A stretch of 64,000 nucleotides of DNA from Imbricaverruca yamaguchii (GCA_034440575.1 JAOTOL010001633.1:186001-250000), one strand, 5' to 3'. Counted from the stretch's first letter, positions 1 through 11,654 are shown. The notes: generated by a model not told the origin, from the sequence alone. Made by a program: numbers and translations.

Positions 1-331
1 ACGCAGTGCCGTGTGCTGGTGGGCTGGCAAGTGTATCACAGTCCAGTGGACGGGGGAGGCGTTAGTACGCCGGGCCGCTGTCCGAGCTGCACGCCTGGAT
101 GTCCGGCTGTGTGATGGTGCGTGCCGGCCTACTGACGCCCAGTGCCGTGTGCTGGTGGGCTGGCAAGTGTATCACAGTCCAGTGGACGGGGGAGGCGTTA
201 GTACGCCGGGCCGCTGTCCGAGCTGCACGCCTGGATGTCCGGCTGTGTGATGGTGCGTGCCGGCCTACTGACGGCCAGTGGCGTGCGCTGGTGGGCTGGC
301 AAGTGTATCACAGTCCGGTGGACGGGGGAGG
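1..331 (+). repeat. 136-bp tandem repeat containing an exon-like segment and donor site
   Basis: About 2.4 copies of a 136-bp unit (equivalent points at 5, 141 and 277). Each of the first two units holds an open stretch reading ALVRRAAVRAARLDVRLCD that ends in the donor-like gatg/gtgcgtgcc (near 118-119 and 254-255); the third unit diverges at about 331 before reaching it. A possible acceptor (gtatcacag) lies upstream in each unit. The simplest reading is that the end of an exon of the plus-strand gene, with its donor, was duplicated in tandem, and that the true exon is the first copy or lies left of the window. The exon phase (1) does not fit directly to the exon at 2507, so another exon may intervene or the call may be wrong. 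Confidence 0.55.
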
Positions 332-680
332 CGTTAGTTCCGGAACGTTGGCAAGGGTGTTATGCTCCGGCGGGCTGAGAGGTGTTATATTCAGGCGTAC
401 CGGGGAAGGTATTATGTTTCGGCAGGCTGGGGAAGTGTTATATTCAGGCGCACTGGGGAAGGTATTATTTTCAGGTAGGCTGAGGGGGGTATTATGTTCC
501 GATGGGCTGGGAAGGTATTATGTTCCTGTTGGTTGGGATAGATATTATGATCCGGTAGGCTGTGGAAATATTGTGCTCCGGTGGGCTGGGAAGGTATTAT
601 GTTCCAGTGGGCTGTCGAATGTATTGTGTTCCGATGGGCTGAGGAAGGTGTTATGTTCTGTTGGCCTGCAGCAGCCTGCT
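332..680. repeat. Degenerate ~28-bp tandem repeat
   Basis: Repeated variants of the words ttatgttccg, gtgggctg and ggaaggtatt at a spacing near 28 bp. It directly follows the 136-bp repeat. The open frames across it are by-products of the repeat. Weak related words recur at 820-915. Confidence 0.6.
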
Positions 681-1290
681 TGTCATGATATGTGATTGGT
701 ATGTGAAGCTGAGTCGGGCAAGGGTAGTTCGTCAATGGTATGTGAATGTGGCGATATTGTTGACGCGCTCTTGCCGAGTGGCTTTGTGACTCTGTGACCT
801 TCACCCGGCTGTGTTATGGTCCTGGTGTGCTGGAATCCACCTTGTTCCGGTAATACCATGATCCAGATGGGCTGTGGTCCACTCGGACCCGGTAATATTG
901 TGATCCAGGTGTGCTGTGGCCAGGGTTTGAGTTGTACTTGGAAATCCTTGATGTTCAGAGGACAATTTGTGGATAATTGAATATTGACAGGATAGTTGTC
1001 ATCAAGCCCACAACCTCCAAGTCTCAGTTTGCACTTTCCAGTGCATCCTGAGCGTCATGATGCACAGCGTTCATTGTCAAGCAGAGGCATTCAACCTCGG
1101 AACGAGAAAAACGAGAGTATACTTTTCTGGACATTATAACGTTATGGATGCTAAAAATTCAGGACCATCCCATCTGTCCATCCCTGGCTGTGGCGCACTC
1201 CGACCCGGCTATACCTATGTTATCAACATGGTCGATGTGCTCCGACTCAGCCGGGTCCACTCGACCTGGCTATCCCGTAATCAGTCTTGA
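681..1290. other. No gene seen
   Basis: Presumed intron of the plus-strand gene. A few degenerate copies of the neighbouring repeat words occur near 820-915. I see no exon, RNA gene or mobile element. Confidence 0.4.
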
Positions 1291-2506
1291 GATGACAGTA
1301 TTATGACACTTGTAGTGTTATGAGCTTCATGTGACAGTATTATCCCCTGGCTTGAGGTGACAGCATTATGGCCTGTAATATTATGACCTGGCTTGAGGTG
1401 GCAGTATTATGACCTGGCCTGAGGTGACAATGTTATGACCCGGCTCAGTGATAAATTATTCGCAAAATAGGGTGGAAAATACCACTTTCTGAACACTCAA
1501 TCAACATCCTTCTCCAAGAAATATCGACATCCTGCTCCATGTTGCGTGCTTATGGAGTCTTTGTGTCTCCTTTCTAACTGTATGTCGCTTATAAGTATCA
1601 TGTTAATGCTCCTAATAAGGAATAGTGATACACGAACATTTCGGAACGCAATTTCGGGTAAAGGGATGAACTATGATGTGATATGGCGTACGGTATTAGT
1701 TTATAGCATAGGTACATTTCTCCCTGTCCCGAATATAACTCTACTTATATTATGAATATCAAAGCAAATTACGAATGTACGGTCGTAAGTCCTACACCAT
1801 TGGTTCATATTTGAGTCTGAAAGACATCAAATGCATTTTAATTGACACTAATCATATGGCAAATTTCGATATCCTTCCATGCTCGTTTCGACATCTCACA
1901 CCTAACGAAAAACCATTATTTTAACCCTGACCCGGCTTTAGGTGACGGTATTATGACCTGGCTTGTGATGGCATTATTATGTCCTGGCTTGAGATGACAT
2001 TATCATGTCTGGCTTCAGATGACAGTATTATGACATGGCTTCAGGTGACAGTGTTATTACCTGGCTTGAAGTGGCAGTGTCATCACCTGGCTTGATGGTA
2101 CAGTGTTACCACCTGGCTTGATGTGACAGTATTATGACCTGTATTGAGGTGACCTTAGTATGACCTGGCTTGAGGCGATAGTAGTGTGACCTGGCAGTGT
2201 TATGTCCATCCTGAGGTAGCAGTGGTATGACACGCCTTAATGTGACAGTGTTTTGACCTGGCTTGAGGTGACAGTGTTATGACCTGACAGTGTTATGACT
2301 CAGCTTGATGTGACAGGTATGAGCTGACTTGAGGTGACATTAGTATGATCTGGCAGTGTTATGACCAGGATTAATGTGACGGTGTTATGGCCCGGCAGTG
2401 TTATGACCAGGCTTGAGGTGACAGTAGTATGACCTGGCAGTGTTGTGACCTTTCCTGAGGTGACAGTGATATTACCTGGCCTGAGGTGACTAGTATGACC
2501 CGGCAG
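1291..2506. repeat. Degenerate ~26-bp intronic minisatellite, interrupted, ending at a splice acceptor
   Basis: Two blocks (about 1300-1445 and 1921-2506) of the words gaggtgacagt, ttatgacctgg and cttgaggtgac, separated by AT-rich unique sequence at 1446-1920. The right block ends exactly at tatgacccggcag, which serves as the acceptor of the exon at 2507; variants of that word (tatgacctggcag, tatggcccggcag) occur inside the array. Confidence 0.65.
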
Positions 2507-2673
2507 TCGGTGGCCGAGGATCGACTAAGCTCTGAGCGGCCGGACGATGATCGGGACGCCATGGTGGCTGACCTGCTGCGGGCCTACACAGTACTGTCGC
2601 TGGTGCTGGCGGCCGACGGCCAGCCGGACCGGGCCGTCATCGCGCTGCAGGACCTCCTCACCTGGGCCCACGG
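2507..2673 (+). CDS. Exon of unidentified helical protein (exon I)
   Basis: An open exon-like block of high GC3, bounded by acceptor cccggcag and donor gtgcgtgg. It reads SVAEDRLSSE... through a leucine-rich helix (LLRAYTVLSLVLAAD) to ...LLTWAH and ends in phase 2. Joined to the next exon it gives AHG-VASS. Internal Met codons exist (for example near 2562), but the real start is probably in an upstream exon. I do not recognise the family; the helical pattern and later Leu/Thr/Ala-rich segments weakly recall the linker regions of REJ/polycystin-type receptors, which is speculation. Confidence 0.55.
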
Positions 2674-3374
2674 GTGCGTGGCGTCAGCACCAGCGCCGTA
2701 CACTGCGGTCGCAGTCTGCATGTGGTGTGCTGGCGTAACGGCTACTGAGCTGTGCAAGCCTTCTGACCATGTGGTGACCCGTGCGTTTCTACACTATCTG
2801 CCCAGAGTAACGACTGTAGCCCGCCTCTCCGTTGCCCAGAGTAGCGACAGAAGTGTGCCCAGGGTCGTTATTTTTTGGTGTCGAGGCAAAGATGTAAATA
2901 CTATTTCAAATCAGCCGAATGTTGTTCCATTTGCATCGTCTATCACAAGACGTCTAGAGATGATTTTGTGTTATATTTACATCATGACACATTACTAAGT
3001 GATTGCAACACCTTGAACGACTGTAAGACCTCTTCCCTGTCCCCGAGTAACGACGGTAACGGACCTCTTCTCTGCCTCCAGTAATGACGGTAACCGACCT
3101 CTTTCCTGTCCCAAGTGACAAAGTTAACCGAGCTCGTCCCTGCCTCGAGCACCGATGGTATCCGACCTCTTCCCTGTCCCGAGTGACAACGTTAACCGAC
3201 CTCGTCCCTGCCGAGTGACGATGGTGTCCGATCCCTTCCCTGTCCCGAGTGACAACGTTAACCGACCTCGTCCCTGCCGAGTGACGATGGTATCCGACCT
3301 CTTCCCTGACCCGTGTGACGCCGGTAACCGACCTCGTCGCTGTCCCGAGTGACAGGCGGTGGTGTGCGCCTCAG
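2674..3374. other. Intron with ~60-bp tandem repeat
   Basis: Intron between exons I and II. From about 3010 to 3355 it is a degenerate tandem of phrases such as cctgtcccgagtgac, gttaaccgacctcg and gatggtatccgacc, roughly 65 bp per pair, ending at gagtgacag, 20 bp before the acceptor cgcctcag. The open frames at 3124-3585 on the minus strand are repeat artefacts. Confidence 0.55.
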
Positions 3375-3541
3375 GGTCGCCTCGTCGCCGGGCCGCTGGG
3401 TCAACTCTGCGCTGCTGGGCCGGATCTGCACGGTGGTGACGGAGGCGACACTCAGCACGTCGCCGACAGGTGTACTGTCGCCCGGCCTGGCCGCAGCCAC
3501 CGCCGGCTGGCTCCAGTTGTACCTCTCCGGCCCCCGCACAG
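3375..3541 (+). CDS. Exon of unidentified helical protein (exon II)
   Basis: Acceptor gcgcctcag, donor cag/gtacac. Entered in the phase left by the previous exon (2 nt + 1 nt), it reads VASSPGRWVNSALLGRICTV... then ...LAAATAGWLQLYLSGPRT and leaves phase 1. It is alternately hydrophobic and Ser/Thr-rich, consistent with packed helices. An alternative acceptor at 3355/3356 (gagtgacag) would need a different upstream phase, so the 5' edge is less certain than the donor. Confidence 0.5.
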
Positions 3542-4984
3542 GTACACTGTCGGCGTGTAGCACCGGCTACACCGCCTCTGAACACTCACTTACCTGCTCT
3601 TGTACTCGCTGCATCGCCTCTTGGCACGCGCGATGGAGGGAGGGGCCGAAAACCGCCCATCCATCCTCTTTCGTCGGTGTCTTATGAACGGCGCACCCTT
3701 AAACTGAAATAATGAATCGTAAACGGGCGGGGGTGTTGTAATGAAATAGTGTGGTTGCATTACAAGTTGATCAACGCAACCTATGCAAAAATAAAATCAA
3801 TTGGTAAATGTAGGAACTGTATGGGTGCAGTCGACCGAGCGCTCAGTCACAGGGTGTTCATCGGGGTGGTGGCAATGTGTGGCGGCCTATCTCGGCCTCA
3901 TTCGACTCTGAAGGCATTGATCTAGGGCAGCGTGGGAAAAGTGGTTCGCTGACCTGGAGTCGGAGAATAAAAAATTTGTATCGGAGCCCTCCAAGAAAAA
4001 GAAGATATTCCTGCCCATGGAGTCGGAGAATAAAAAAATGGCCTCAGCCCCCCCCCTAAAAAAACCAGAAAGCTACTGGTGTCGGAGCCCCCCAAAAAAA
4101 GATGATTGCTGAAAAGCGTACAAGCCGCTTACTTACAAGCATACTTACACCCCTTTACTGGACCCTAAGTCACTTCAATTACGCCCACTTAATTCACTCG
4201 CACTTACTAGGTTTTTCTCCGGAAAGCTATCAAAACTTTGTCTCAACCCGAGTATACCCAACCAATCGAGACAAAGATCTTCGCGCAAAGGGAAGGGGAC
4301 AAAGCAGCGAGGCGAAGCGCGCGGTCAAAGTGTGGTCGCTGTGTAAACATGACTGTAATATTTACACAATTTCAAGACCGCTGCTTGACCTCAATTCCTG
4401 TCGCCTTTAATAGGAATTCATACGTCAATACGGTGTTACCTTTTTTCTTCAGTTATATAGGAATCAATACACTGAAGATATATGTTCCTAATCATGAAAT
4501 TACGTTGTCTTTATCCTAAATCAAAACATGAATCGGGCGAGACCGTCCCAATAATGTGTTAATTCTCCTACTCTAGTACGGATATTGTCCTGTCCTAACG
4601 GCGACGTATCCAAGGGTGGTCAAATGATGAAATGATAGATTTTTCGTAACTATTTTAAATGACGTCTAATTGTGACCATAAATGGCCCGGAGAACGTAAT
4701 AACTCCGTACATGCACAGTTACTGCAGTTGCTGAAGTGATAAAACTACTATTCAGATGCTTTTCTCTTGATGGGTTACTGTAGTTTTGCGAATTGAGGTG
4801 GAATTCATACCAAAGTAACCCAAGGTCTTTTGCATTTTTTAAAGCATTTACATGGCTCCCAAAAATAGGTCTTCTGCCATCAATGAAGTTCGCTAGCTAG
4901 TGCTATTTTATGCATTTCAATTCGAAATTGAATGCTCTATTTCATGAAATTAACAGAATTACTTAAAACTGTCTGAGATGGTGT
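3542..4984. other. Intron, mostly unassigned, with a short tandem repeat
   Basis: First part of the intron between exons II and III. About three diverged copies of a unit containing gtcggagaataaaaaa and cggagccccccaa lie at 3955-4105. The rest (to 4984) is AT-rich with no convincing exon. Confidence 0.4.
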
Positions 4985-7900
4985 ACCCTGGTGTACCCTG
5001 CAGACAGTGACGGCTGTGTGCTGTACCCTACAGACGGTGACGGCTGTGTACTGTACCCTACAGATGGTGACGGCTGTGTGCTGTACCCTACAGACGGTGA
5101 TGGCTGTGTCTGTACCCTACAGACGGTGACGGCTGTGTACTGTACTCTACAGACGGTGACGGCTGTGTGCTGTACCCTACAGACGGTGATGGCTGTGTCT
5201 GTACCCTACAGACGGTGACGGCTGTGTGCTGTACCCTACAGACAGTGACGGCTGTATGCTGTACCCTACAGATGGTGACGGCTGTGTACTGTACTCTACA
5301 GACGGTGACGGCTGTGTGCTGTACCCTACAGACGGTGATGGCTGTGTCCGTACCCTACAGACGGTGACGGCTGTGTGCTGTACCCTACAGACAGCTGTGT
5401 GGTGTACCCTACAGACGGCTGTGTGCTGTACCCTACAGACAGCTGTGTGGTGTACCCTACAGACGCCTGTGTGTTGTACCCTGCAGATGGGGACGGCTGC
5501 GTACTGTACCATACATATGGCTGCGTGTTGTACCCTACATACGGCTGTGTGTTGTACCCTACAGATGGCTGTATGCTGTACCCTACAGATGGTGACGGCT
5601 GTGTAATGTACCCTACAGACGGTGACGGCTGTGTACTGTACCCTACAGACGATGACGGCTGTGTGCTGTACCCCATAGATGGCTGTGTGGTGTACCCTAC
5701 ATATGGTGACGGCTGTGTGCTGTACTCTACAGACGGTGACGGCTGTGTACTGTACCCCACAGATGGTGACGGCTGTGTGGTGTACCCTACAGACGGCTAT
5801 GTGTTGTACCCTACAGATGGCTGTGTGCTCTACCCTACAGACAGTGACGGCTGTGTACTGTACCCTACAGACGGTGACGGCTGTGTGCTGTACCCCACAG
5901 ATGGTGACGGCTGTATGCTGTACCCTACAGACGGTGACGGCTGTGTACTGTACTCTACAGACGGTGACGGCTGTGTACTGTGCCCTACAGACGGTGACGG
6001 CTGTGTACTGTGCCCTACAGACGGTGACGGCCGTGTACTGTACCCTACAGACGGTGACGGCTGTGTACTGTACCCTACAGACGGTGACGGCTGTGCTGTA
6101 CCTACAGACGGTGACGGTGTACTGTACCCTACTTACAGACGGTGACGGCTGTGTACTGTACCCTACAGACGGTGACGGCTGTGTACTGTACCCTACAGAC
6201 GGTGACGGCTGTGTACTGTACCCTACAGACGGTGACGGCTGTGTACTGTACCCTACAGACGGTGACGGCTGTGTACTGTACCCTACAGACGGTGACGGCT
6301 GTGTACTGTACCCTACAGACGGTGACGGCTGTGTACTGTACCCTACAGACGGTGACGGCTGTGTACTGTACCCTACAGACGGTGACGGCTGTGTACTGTA
6401 CCCTACAGACGGTGACGGCTGTGATTACAAGTGGGCTGTGTACTGTACCCTACAGACGGTGACGGCTGTGTACTGTACCCTACAGACGGTGACGGGCTGT
6501 GTACTGTACCCTACAGACGGTGACGGCTGTGTACTGTACCCTACAGACGGTGACGGTGTGTACTGTACCCTACAGACGGTGACGGCTGTGTACTGTACCC
6601 TACAGACGGTGACGGCTGTGTACTGTACCCTACAGACGGTGACGGCTGTGTTGTTACAGACGGTGACGGCTGTGTACTGTACCCTACAGACGGTGAGTGA
6701 CGGCTGTGTACTGTACCCTACAGACGGTGACGGCTGTGTACTGTACCCTACAGACGGTGACGGCTGTGTACTGTACCCTACAGACGGTGACGGCTGTTGT
6801 ACTGTACCCTACAGACGGTGACGGCTGTGTACTGTACCCTACAGACGGTGACGGCTGTGTACTGTACCCTACAGACGGTGACGGCTGTGTACTGTACCCT
6901 ACAGACGGTGACGTGTGTCTGTACCCTACGAGGTGACGGCTGTGTACTGTACCCTACAGACGGTGACGGCTGTGTACTGTACCCTACAGACGGTGACGGC
7001 TGTGTACTGTACCCTACAGACGGTGACGGCTGTGTACTGTACCCTACAGACGGTGACGGCTGTGTACTGTACCCTACAGACGGTGACGGCTGTGTCTCTT
7101 ACAGACGGTGCGGTGTACTGTACCCTACAGACGGTGAGTGACGGCTGTGTACTGTACCCTACAGACGGTGACGGCTGTGTACTGTACCCTACAGACGGTG
7201 ACGGCTGTGTACTGTACCCTACAGACGGTGACGTGGTGACGGCTGTGTACTGTACCCTACAGACGGTGACGGCTGTGTACTGTACCCTACAGACGGTGAC
7301 GGCTGTGTACTGTACCCTACAGACGGTGACGGCTGTGTACTGTACCCTACAGACGGTGACGGCTGTGTACTGTACCCTACAGACGGTGACGGCTGTGTAC
7401 TGTACCCTACAGACGGTGACGGCTGTGTACTTACAGACGGTGACGGCTGTGTACTGTACCCTACAGACGGTGACGGCTGTTTACTGTACCTACAGACGGT
7501 GACGGCTGTGTACTGTACCCTACAGACGGTGACGGCTGTGTACTGTACCCTACAGACGGTGACGGCTGTGTACTAGACGTGACGGCTTGTACCCTACAGA
7601 CGGTGACGGCTGTGTACTGTACCCTACAGACGGTGACGGCTGTGTACTGTACCCTACAGACGGTGACGGCTGTGTACTGTACCCTACAGACGGTGACGGC
7701 TGTGTACTGTACCCTACAGACGGTGACGGCTGTGTACTGTACCCTACAGACGGTGACGGCTGTGTACTGTACCCTACAGACGGTGACGGCTGTGTACTGT
7801 ACCCTACAGACGGTGACGGCTGTGTACTGTACCCTACAGACGGTGACGGCTGTGTACTGTACCCTACAGACGGTGACGGCTGTGTACTGTACCCTACAGA

Positions 7901-8647
7901 CGGTGACGGCTGTGTACTGTACCCTACAGACGGTGACGGCTGTGTACTGTACCCTACAGACGGTGACGGCTGTGTACTGTACCCTACAGACGGTGACGGC
8001 TGTGTACTGTACCCTACAGACGGTGACGGCTGTGTACTGTACCCTACAGACGGTGACGGCTGTGTACTGTACCCTACAGACGGTGACGGCTGTTTGTACC
8101 CTACAGACGGTGACGGCTGTGTACTGTACCCTACAGACGGTGACGGCTGTGTACTGTACCCTACAGACGGTGACGGCTGTGTACTGTACCCTACAGACGG
8201 TGACGGCTGTGTACTGTACCCTACAGACGGTGACGGCTGTGTACTGTACCCTACAGACGGTGACGGCTGTGTACTGTACCCTACAGACGGTGACGGCTGT
8301 GTACTGTACCCTACAGACGGTGACGGCTGTGTACTGTACCCTACAGACGGTGACGGCTGTGTACTGTACCCTACAGACGGTGACGGCTGTGTACTGTACC
8401 CTACAGACGGTGACGGCTGTGTACTGTACCCTACAGACGGTGACGGCTGGTGACGGCTGTGTACTGTGTCTACAGAGGTACGGCTTTCTTACTACAGACG
8501 GTGACGGCTGTGTACTGTACCCTACAGACGGTGACGGCTGTGTACTGTACCCTACAGACGGTGACGGCTGTGTACTGTACCCTACAGACGGTGACGGCTG
8601 TGTACTGTACCCTACAGACGGTGACGGCTGTGTACTGTACCCTACAG
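4985..8647 (+). repeat. 30-bp minisatellite (~120 copies) ending at a splice acceptor
   Basis: The unit is 30 bp; its core is tgtaccctacag followed by acggtgacggctgtg. The left part (to about 5830) is variable (gatggtgacgg, cagctgtg, shortened units), while from about 6130 to 8640 units are nearly identical, implying recent homogenisation. Because 30 is a multiple of 3, four or more frames stay open for kilobases; those ORFs (YCTLQTVTAV, VLYPTDGDGC and antisense GYSTQPSPSV, CRVQYTAVTV decapeptides) are not genes in themselves. The last unit supplies the acceptor ccctacag of the exon at 8648. Isolated broken units (for example 6424, 6650, 6915, 7575, 8095, 8450) look like indels or uncorrected read errors. 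Confidence 0.95.
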
Positions 8648-8785
8648 ACGGTGACGGCTGTGTGTCGACGCTGTTCCACGCCGCCGACCTGCTGGAGGCG
8701 GTGACGTGTCGGCCGGCCGACCAGCTGCCCGACTGGCAGCACATCTACACCGAGCTGATACCCCAGCTGGTGGGATCTGCGGTCG
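8648..8785 (+). CDS. Exon of unidentified helical protein (exon III)
   Basis: The acceptor is the terminal ccctacag of the 30-bp array and the donor is g/gtgagt, a consensus match. Joined to the previous phase-1 exon it reads DGDGCVSTLFHAADLLEAV, then the ...DWQHIYTELIPQLVGSAV segment, and leaves phase 1. The first 16 or so coding bases are identical to the repeat unit, so the exon start lies inside the minisatellite. The frame upstream stays open back to 7579, so use of any earlier acceptor copy could be tolerated. Function unknown. Confidence 0.6.
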
Positions 8786-9883
8786 GTGAGTGGCGCTTGT
8801 TGTGGGAGCTTTATTGCTTCGCTCCTGTTGCAATAATTCTGACTTCGTTCCTGTCGGGTTCCCCACGGAAATGCGGGGACTGAGATAATAACAAGGCTGC
8901 AGTATTTTTGATTGTTGCTATGCGTTACAGGGAATCCCGTCTCCTATGAAGCATTTTTCATCAAGATTTGGTTTTGTTTTTATGTTCTAGATTTATAGGT
9001 TTGGCGAAGGTATCGTGTTGGCCAACAAATTAACAGACTCGTGTTTAGGTTGTGATGTTGATAACCTGCCTTTGTACCTCCAGGTCTTATTTTGTCTAAT
9101 TTTGGTTTGTAATTTGGGAACAGTGAGATTATGAGTAATAATTTCTAACAAAATGAATCCAGAAGCAGTCCGAGATAGCCCAAACTTTCTTCATTAACCA
9201 TGCAATGCACTATACTGGTATAGATGTCTGGGATTAAGAACCCATATTCTCTCATTTCTGTCATGAAAGAGCACTACATGTGCACCATGTGATTCATTGT
9301 AATTACACCATTCGATCCTCCAATAAGCATAAAAAGAGAGGATGTCTTCCCATAGTTTATTGAATGAGGAAAGTCCGGAAGCCTTTTTCCAGCCCTGCTA
9401 TCATACATATACCTATATGACTTATTATTATGGATCAAGAATACATTATTTTTATTCGTTTATGTTCCTGTAAAAGTATCACCAACTGAAGATGTGATTG
9501 GATGGCTTTGCTGTTCTATTCTCTTGAGGGCTTGTTGTGCCCAGCCGTCACGAAACAGTTATTTCGCTCCATAAACAAAGCGACGGTTGTTAATTATCTT
9601 AATTGTTGCCAGGAGCGCCGGCTATCAGATATCCTTGGCCGGTCTGATCTACATGATCTACAGCAAAATAAACCACATCGTATGACCATGATTAAGCTGA
9701 ACCCAATGACAGGACCCATAGCAAGTCGAGCTAAATCATCTGATGCGCAATAAAATCCATAGCAAGACGATGCTTATCGGATAATCCATTACATCGTCCA
9801 TATCTCGTGATCAACATACACAGATTATGCACATCAGTTGATTCTGACGGGGGTCACGGCGCTTGGCTCTGTGTGTGTTGCAG
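8786..9883. other. Intron, unassigned
   Basis: Intron between exons III and IV; AT-rich, with no repeat array and no exon recognised. It ends in a good acceptor (tgtgtgtgttgcag). The 83-codon frame at 9502-9753 shows no family features. Confidence 0.5.
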
Positions 9884-10074
9884 GTCAGCTGACAAACTTG
9901 TCGGCGTCGGGCGACCAGCTGTCTCCGGCTCAGCTGACCGAGGTGACGTCACTGGTGCGCGGCCTGGTGGCCAGCTGGCGCAGCGTGGGTGACGTCGGCG
10001 AGTCGCCGCTGCGCGACGTGACGTCACTGCTGTTCGCTGCCGCAGTCGCCCACGTCAGGAGGGACAAGCTGACG
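9884..10074 (+). CDS. Exon of unidentified helical protein (exon IV)
   Basis: Acceptor tgtgtgttgcag with a T/G-rich tract; donor acg/gtgcgtgat, the same gtgcgt type seen at exon I. It continues phase-correctly as GQLTNLSASGDQLSPAQLTEV... and ends ...AHVRRDKLT in phase 0. Two amphipathic helices with Leu/Val heptad-like spacing are apparent. The pattern 'LT...QLSPAQLTEVTSLVRGL' is reminiscent of helical repeats in the REJ-to-GPS region of polycystin-like receptors, but that is only a resemblance. Confidence 0.65.
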
Positions 10075-10118
10075 GTGCGTGATGGGGTGACGCGTGACTT
10101 TCTGTCTTCCTCACGGCT

Positions 10119-10967
10119 CTGATGGCTCCTATCTGTCTCCAAGGCAGCACGGCCCTCCCACAGCGGGACCTGCCGCCCCTGACAGCGGCCCTCGTGTCTC
10201 CTCTGATGGCTCCTATGTCTCCAGGGCAGCACGGCCCTGCCACAGCCGGACCTTCCTCCCCTGACAGCGGCACTCGTGTCTCCTCTCTGATGGCTCCTAT
10301 GTCTCCAGGGCAGCACGGCCCTGCCAGAGCCGGACTTGCCGACCCTGACAGCGGCACTCGTGTCTCATCTCTGATGGCTCCTATGTCTCCAGGGCAGCAC
10401 GGCCCTGCCACAGCCGGACCTTCCTCCCCTGACAGCGGCACTCGTATCTCATCTCTGATGGCTCCTATGTCTCCAGGGCAGCACGGCCCTGCCACAGCCG
10501 GACCTTCCTCCCCTGACAGCGGCACTCGTATCTCATCTCTGATGGCTCCTATGTCTCCAGGGCAGCACGGCCCTGCCAGAGCCGGACTTGCCGACCCTGA
10601 CAGCGGCACTCGTGTCTCATCTCTGATGGCTCCTATGTCTCCAGGGCAGCACGGCCCTGCCACAGCCGGACCTTCCTCCCTGACAGCGGCACTCGTATCT
10701 CATCTCTGATGGCTCCTATGTCTCCAGGGCAGCACGGCCCTGCCACAGCCGGACCTTCCGCCCCTGACAGCGGCACTCGTGTCTCCTCTCTGATGGCTCC
10801 TATGTCTCCAGGGCAGCACGGCCCTGCCACAGCCGGACCTTCCTCCCCTGACAGCGGCCCTCGTGTCTCATCTCTGATGGCTCCTATGTCTCCAGGGCAG
10901 CACGGCCCTGCCACAGCCGGACCTTCCTCCCCTGACAGCGGCACTCGTGTCTCATCTCTGTCTCCAG
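10119..10967 (+). repeat. 84-bp minisatellite (~10 copies) built from an intron end plus exon start
   Basis: The unit is 84 bp and contains gatggctcctatgtctccag (intron end with acceptor) followed by ggcagcacggccctgccaca and on to gcactcgtgtctcc, the first ~59 coding bases of the exon at 10968. The first unit (10122-10205) has a disrupted acceptor (tctccaaggcag). Every unit except the last passes into ctctgatgg, where the exon frame meets TGA. ORFs on both strands here are repeat artefacts. Confidence 0.95.
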
Positions 10968-11114
10968 GGCAGCACGGCCCTGCCACAGCCGGACCTTCCG
11001 CCCCTGACAGCGGCACTCGTGTCTCCCCTGTGGCGGGACTCGCTCGGCCGCAGACTTCTGCTGGACGTGCTAGCCGCCGGACTGGCTGAGTCAGCTGACG
11101 AGGACACGGACCAG
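10968..11114 (+). CDS. Exon of unidentified helical protein (exon V)
   Basis: The acceptor tctccag is the last copy in the 84-bp array; the donor is cag/gttagc. It is 147 bp, phase 0 at both ends, reading GSTALPQPDLPPLTAALVS then the unique part PLWRDSLGRRLLLDVLAAG... to ESADEDTDQ. The first ~59 bases are shared with the array; the unique part follows at about 11027. Confidence 0.6.
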
Positions 11115-11134
11115 GTTAGCAGACCTCGCTCGGG

Positions 11135-11225
11135 GCGGGGATGGCCGAGTGGTTAAGGTGTTGGCTGTGGGTACTAAAGGTCTCGAGTTCAACACTCGCA
11201 CTACTCAAGGAATTTCCTAATCTTG
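11135..11225 (+). mobile_element. tRNA-Ser-like SINE head (relic)
   Basis: atggccgagtggttaagg is a near-perfect A box of the tRNA-Ser/Leu type; ggtctcgagttcaacactcg is a degenerate B box at the expected distance. The acceptor stem does not pair, so this is a tRNA-derived element or pseudogene, not a working tRNA. Confidence 0.5.
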
Positions 11226-11654
11226 CGGCCCACCGGCGGGACAATGTGAGCTGCACCATTAGCTGTGAATGTGTATACAGTGCGTCGAAAACAACCCATT
11301 AAACCAATAAGCAGGCCTCTCACTCATCAGCAGTGATAACTTATTCCATAAATTTGGTGGAATAATACCACTTCCCGAGCACTGTAAAGGCATCTTTTCG
11401 AATGAATGATCGACATTGTGCTTCTTGATGTGTGCTTATGAAGCATGCTTGGCGCATTTCTAAAAGTGCTTCCTGTGTAAATAGCACCCTTGTGCCTGAC
11501 ATTGCGGATTGTGATACATAAGCATCTCATAGCACAATTTCAGGTACACAGAAAATTGAGTTACGTACTGAAAGTATATTTAACTGGCGTGCCACCATGC
11601 CAAAATTTCAGCATCCGACTACTCGTTTCGATATATCAACGCCAGTAGCAGTGC

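Noticed and set aside
4985..8647. CRISPR array
   Set aside because: Units are contiguous with no unique spacers, and the host is eukaryotic.
5375..8883. Long ORFs on both strands through the 30-bp array
   Set aside because: A unit length divisible by three keeps several frames open; only the exon III frame at the right edge is supported as coding.
10055..11016. Minus-strand ORFs (GPCCPGDIGAI repeats)
   Set aside because: Antisense translation of the 84-bp array; the plus strand carries the splice-consistent exon.
11135..11225. Functional tRNA-Ser gene
   Set aside because: A-box match only; the B box is degenerate and the acceptor stem does not pair.
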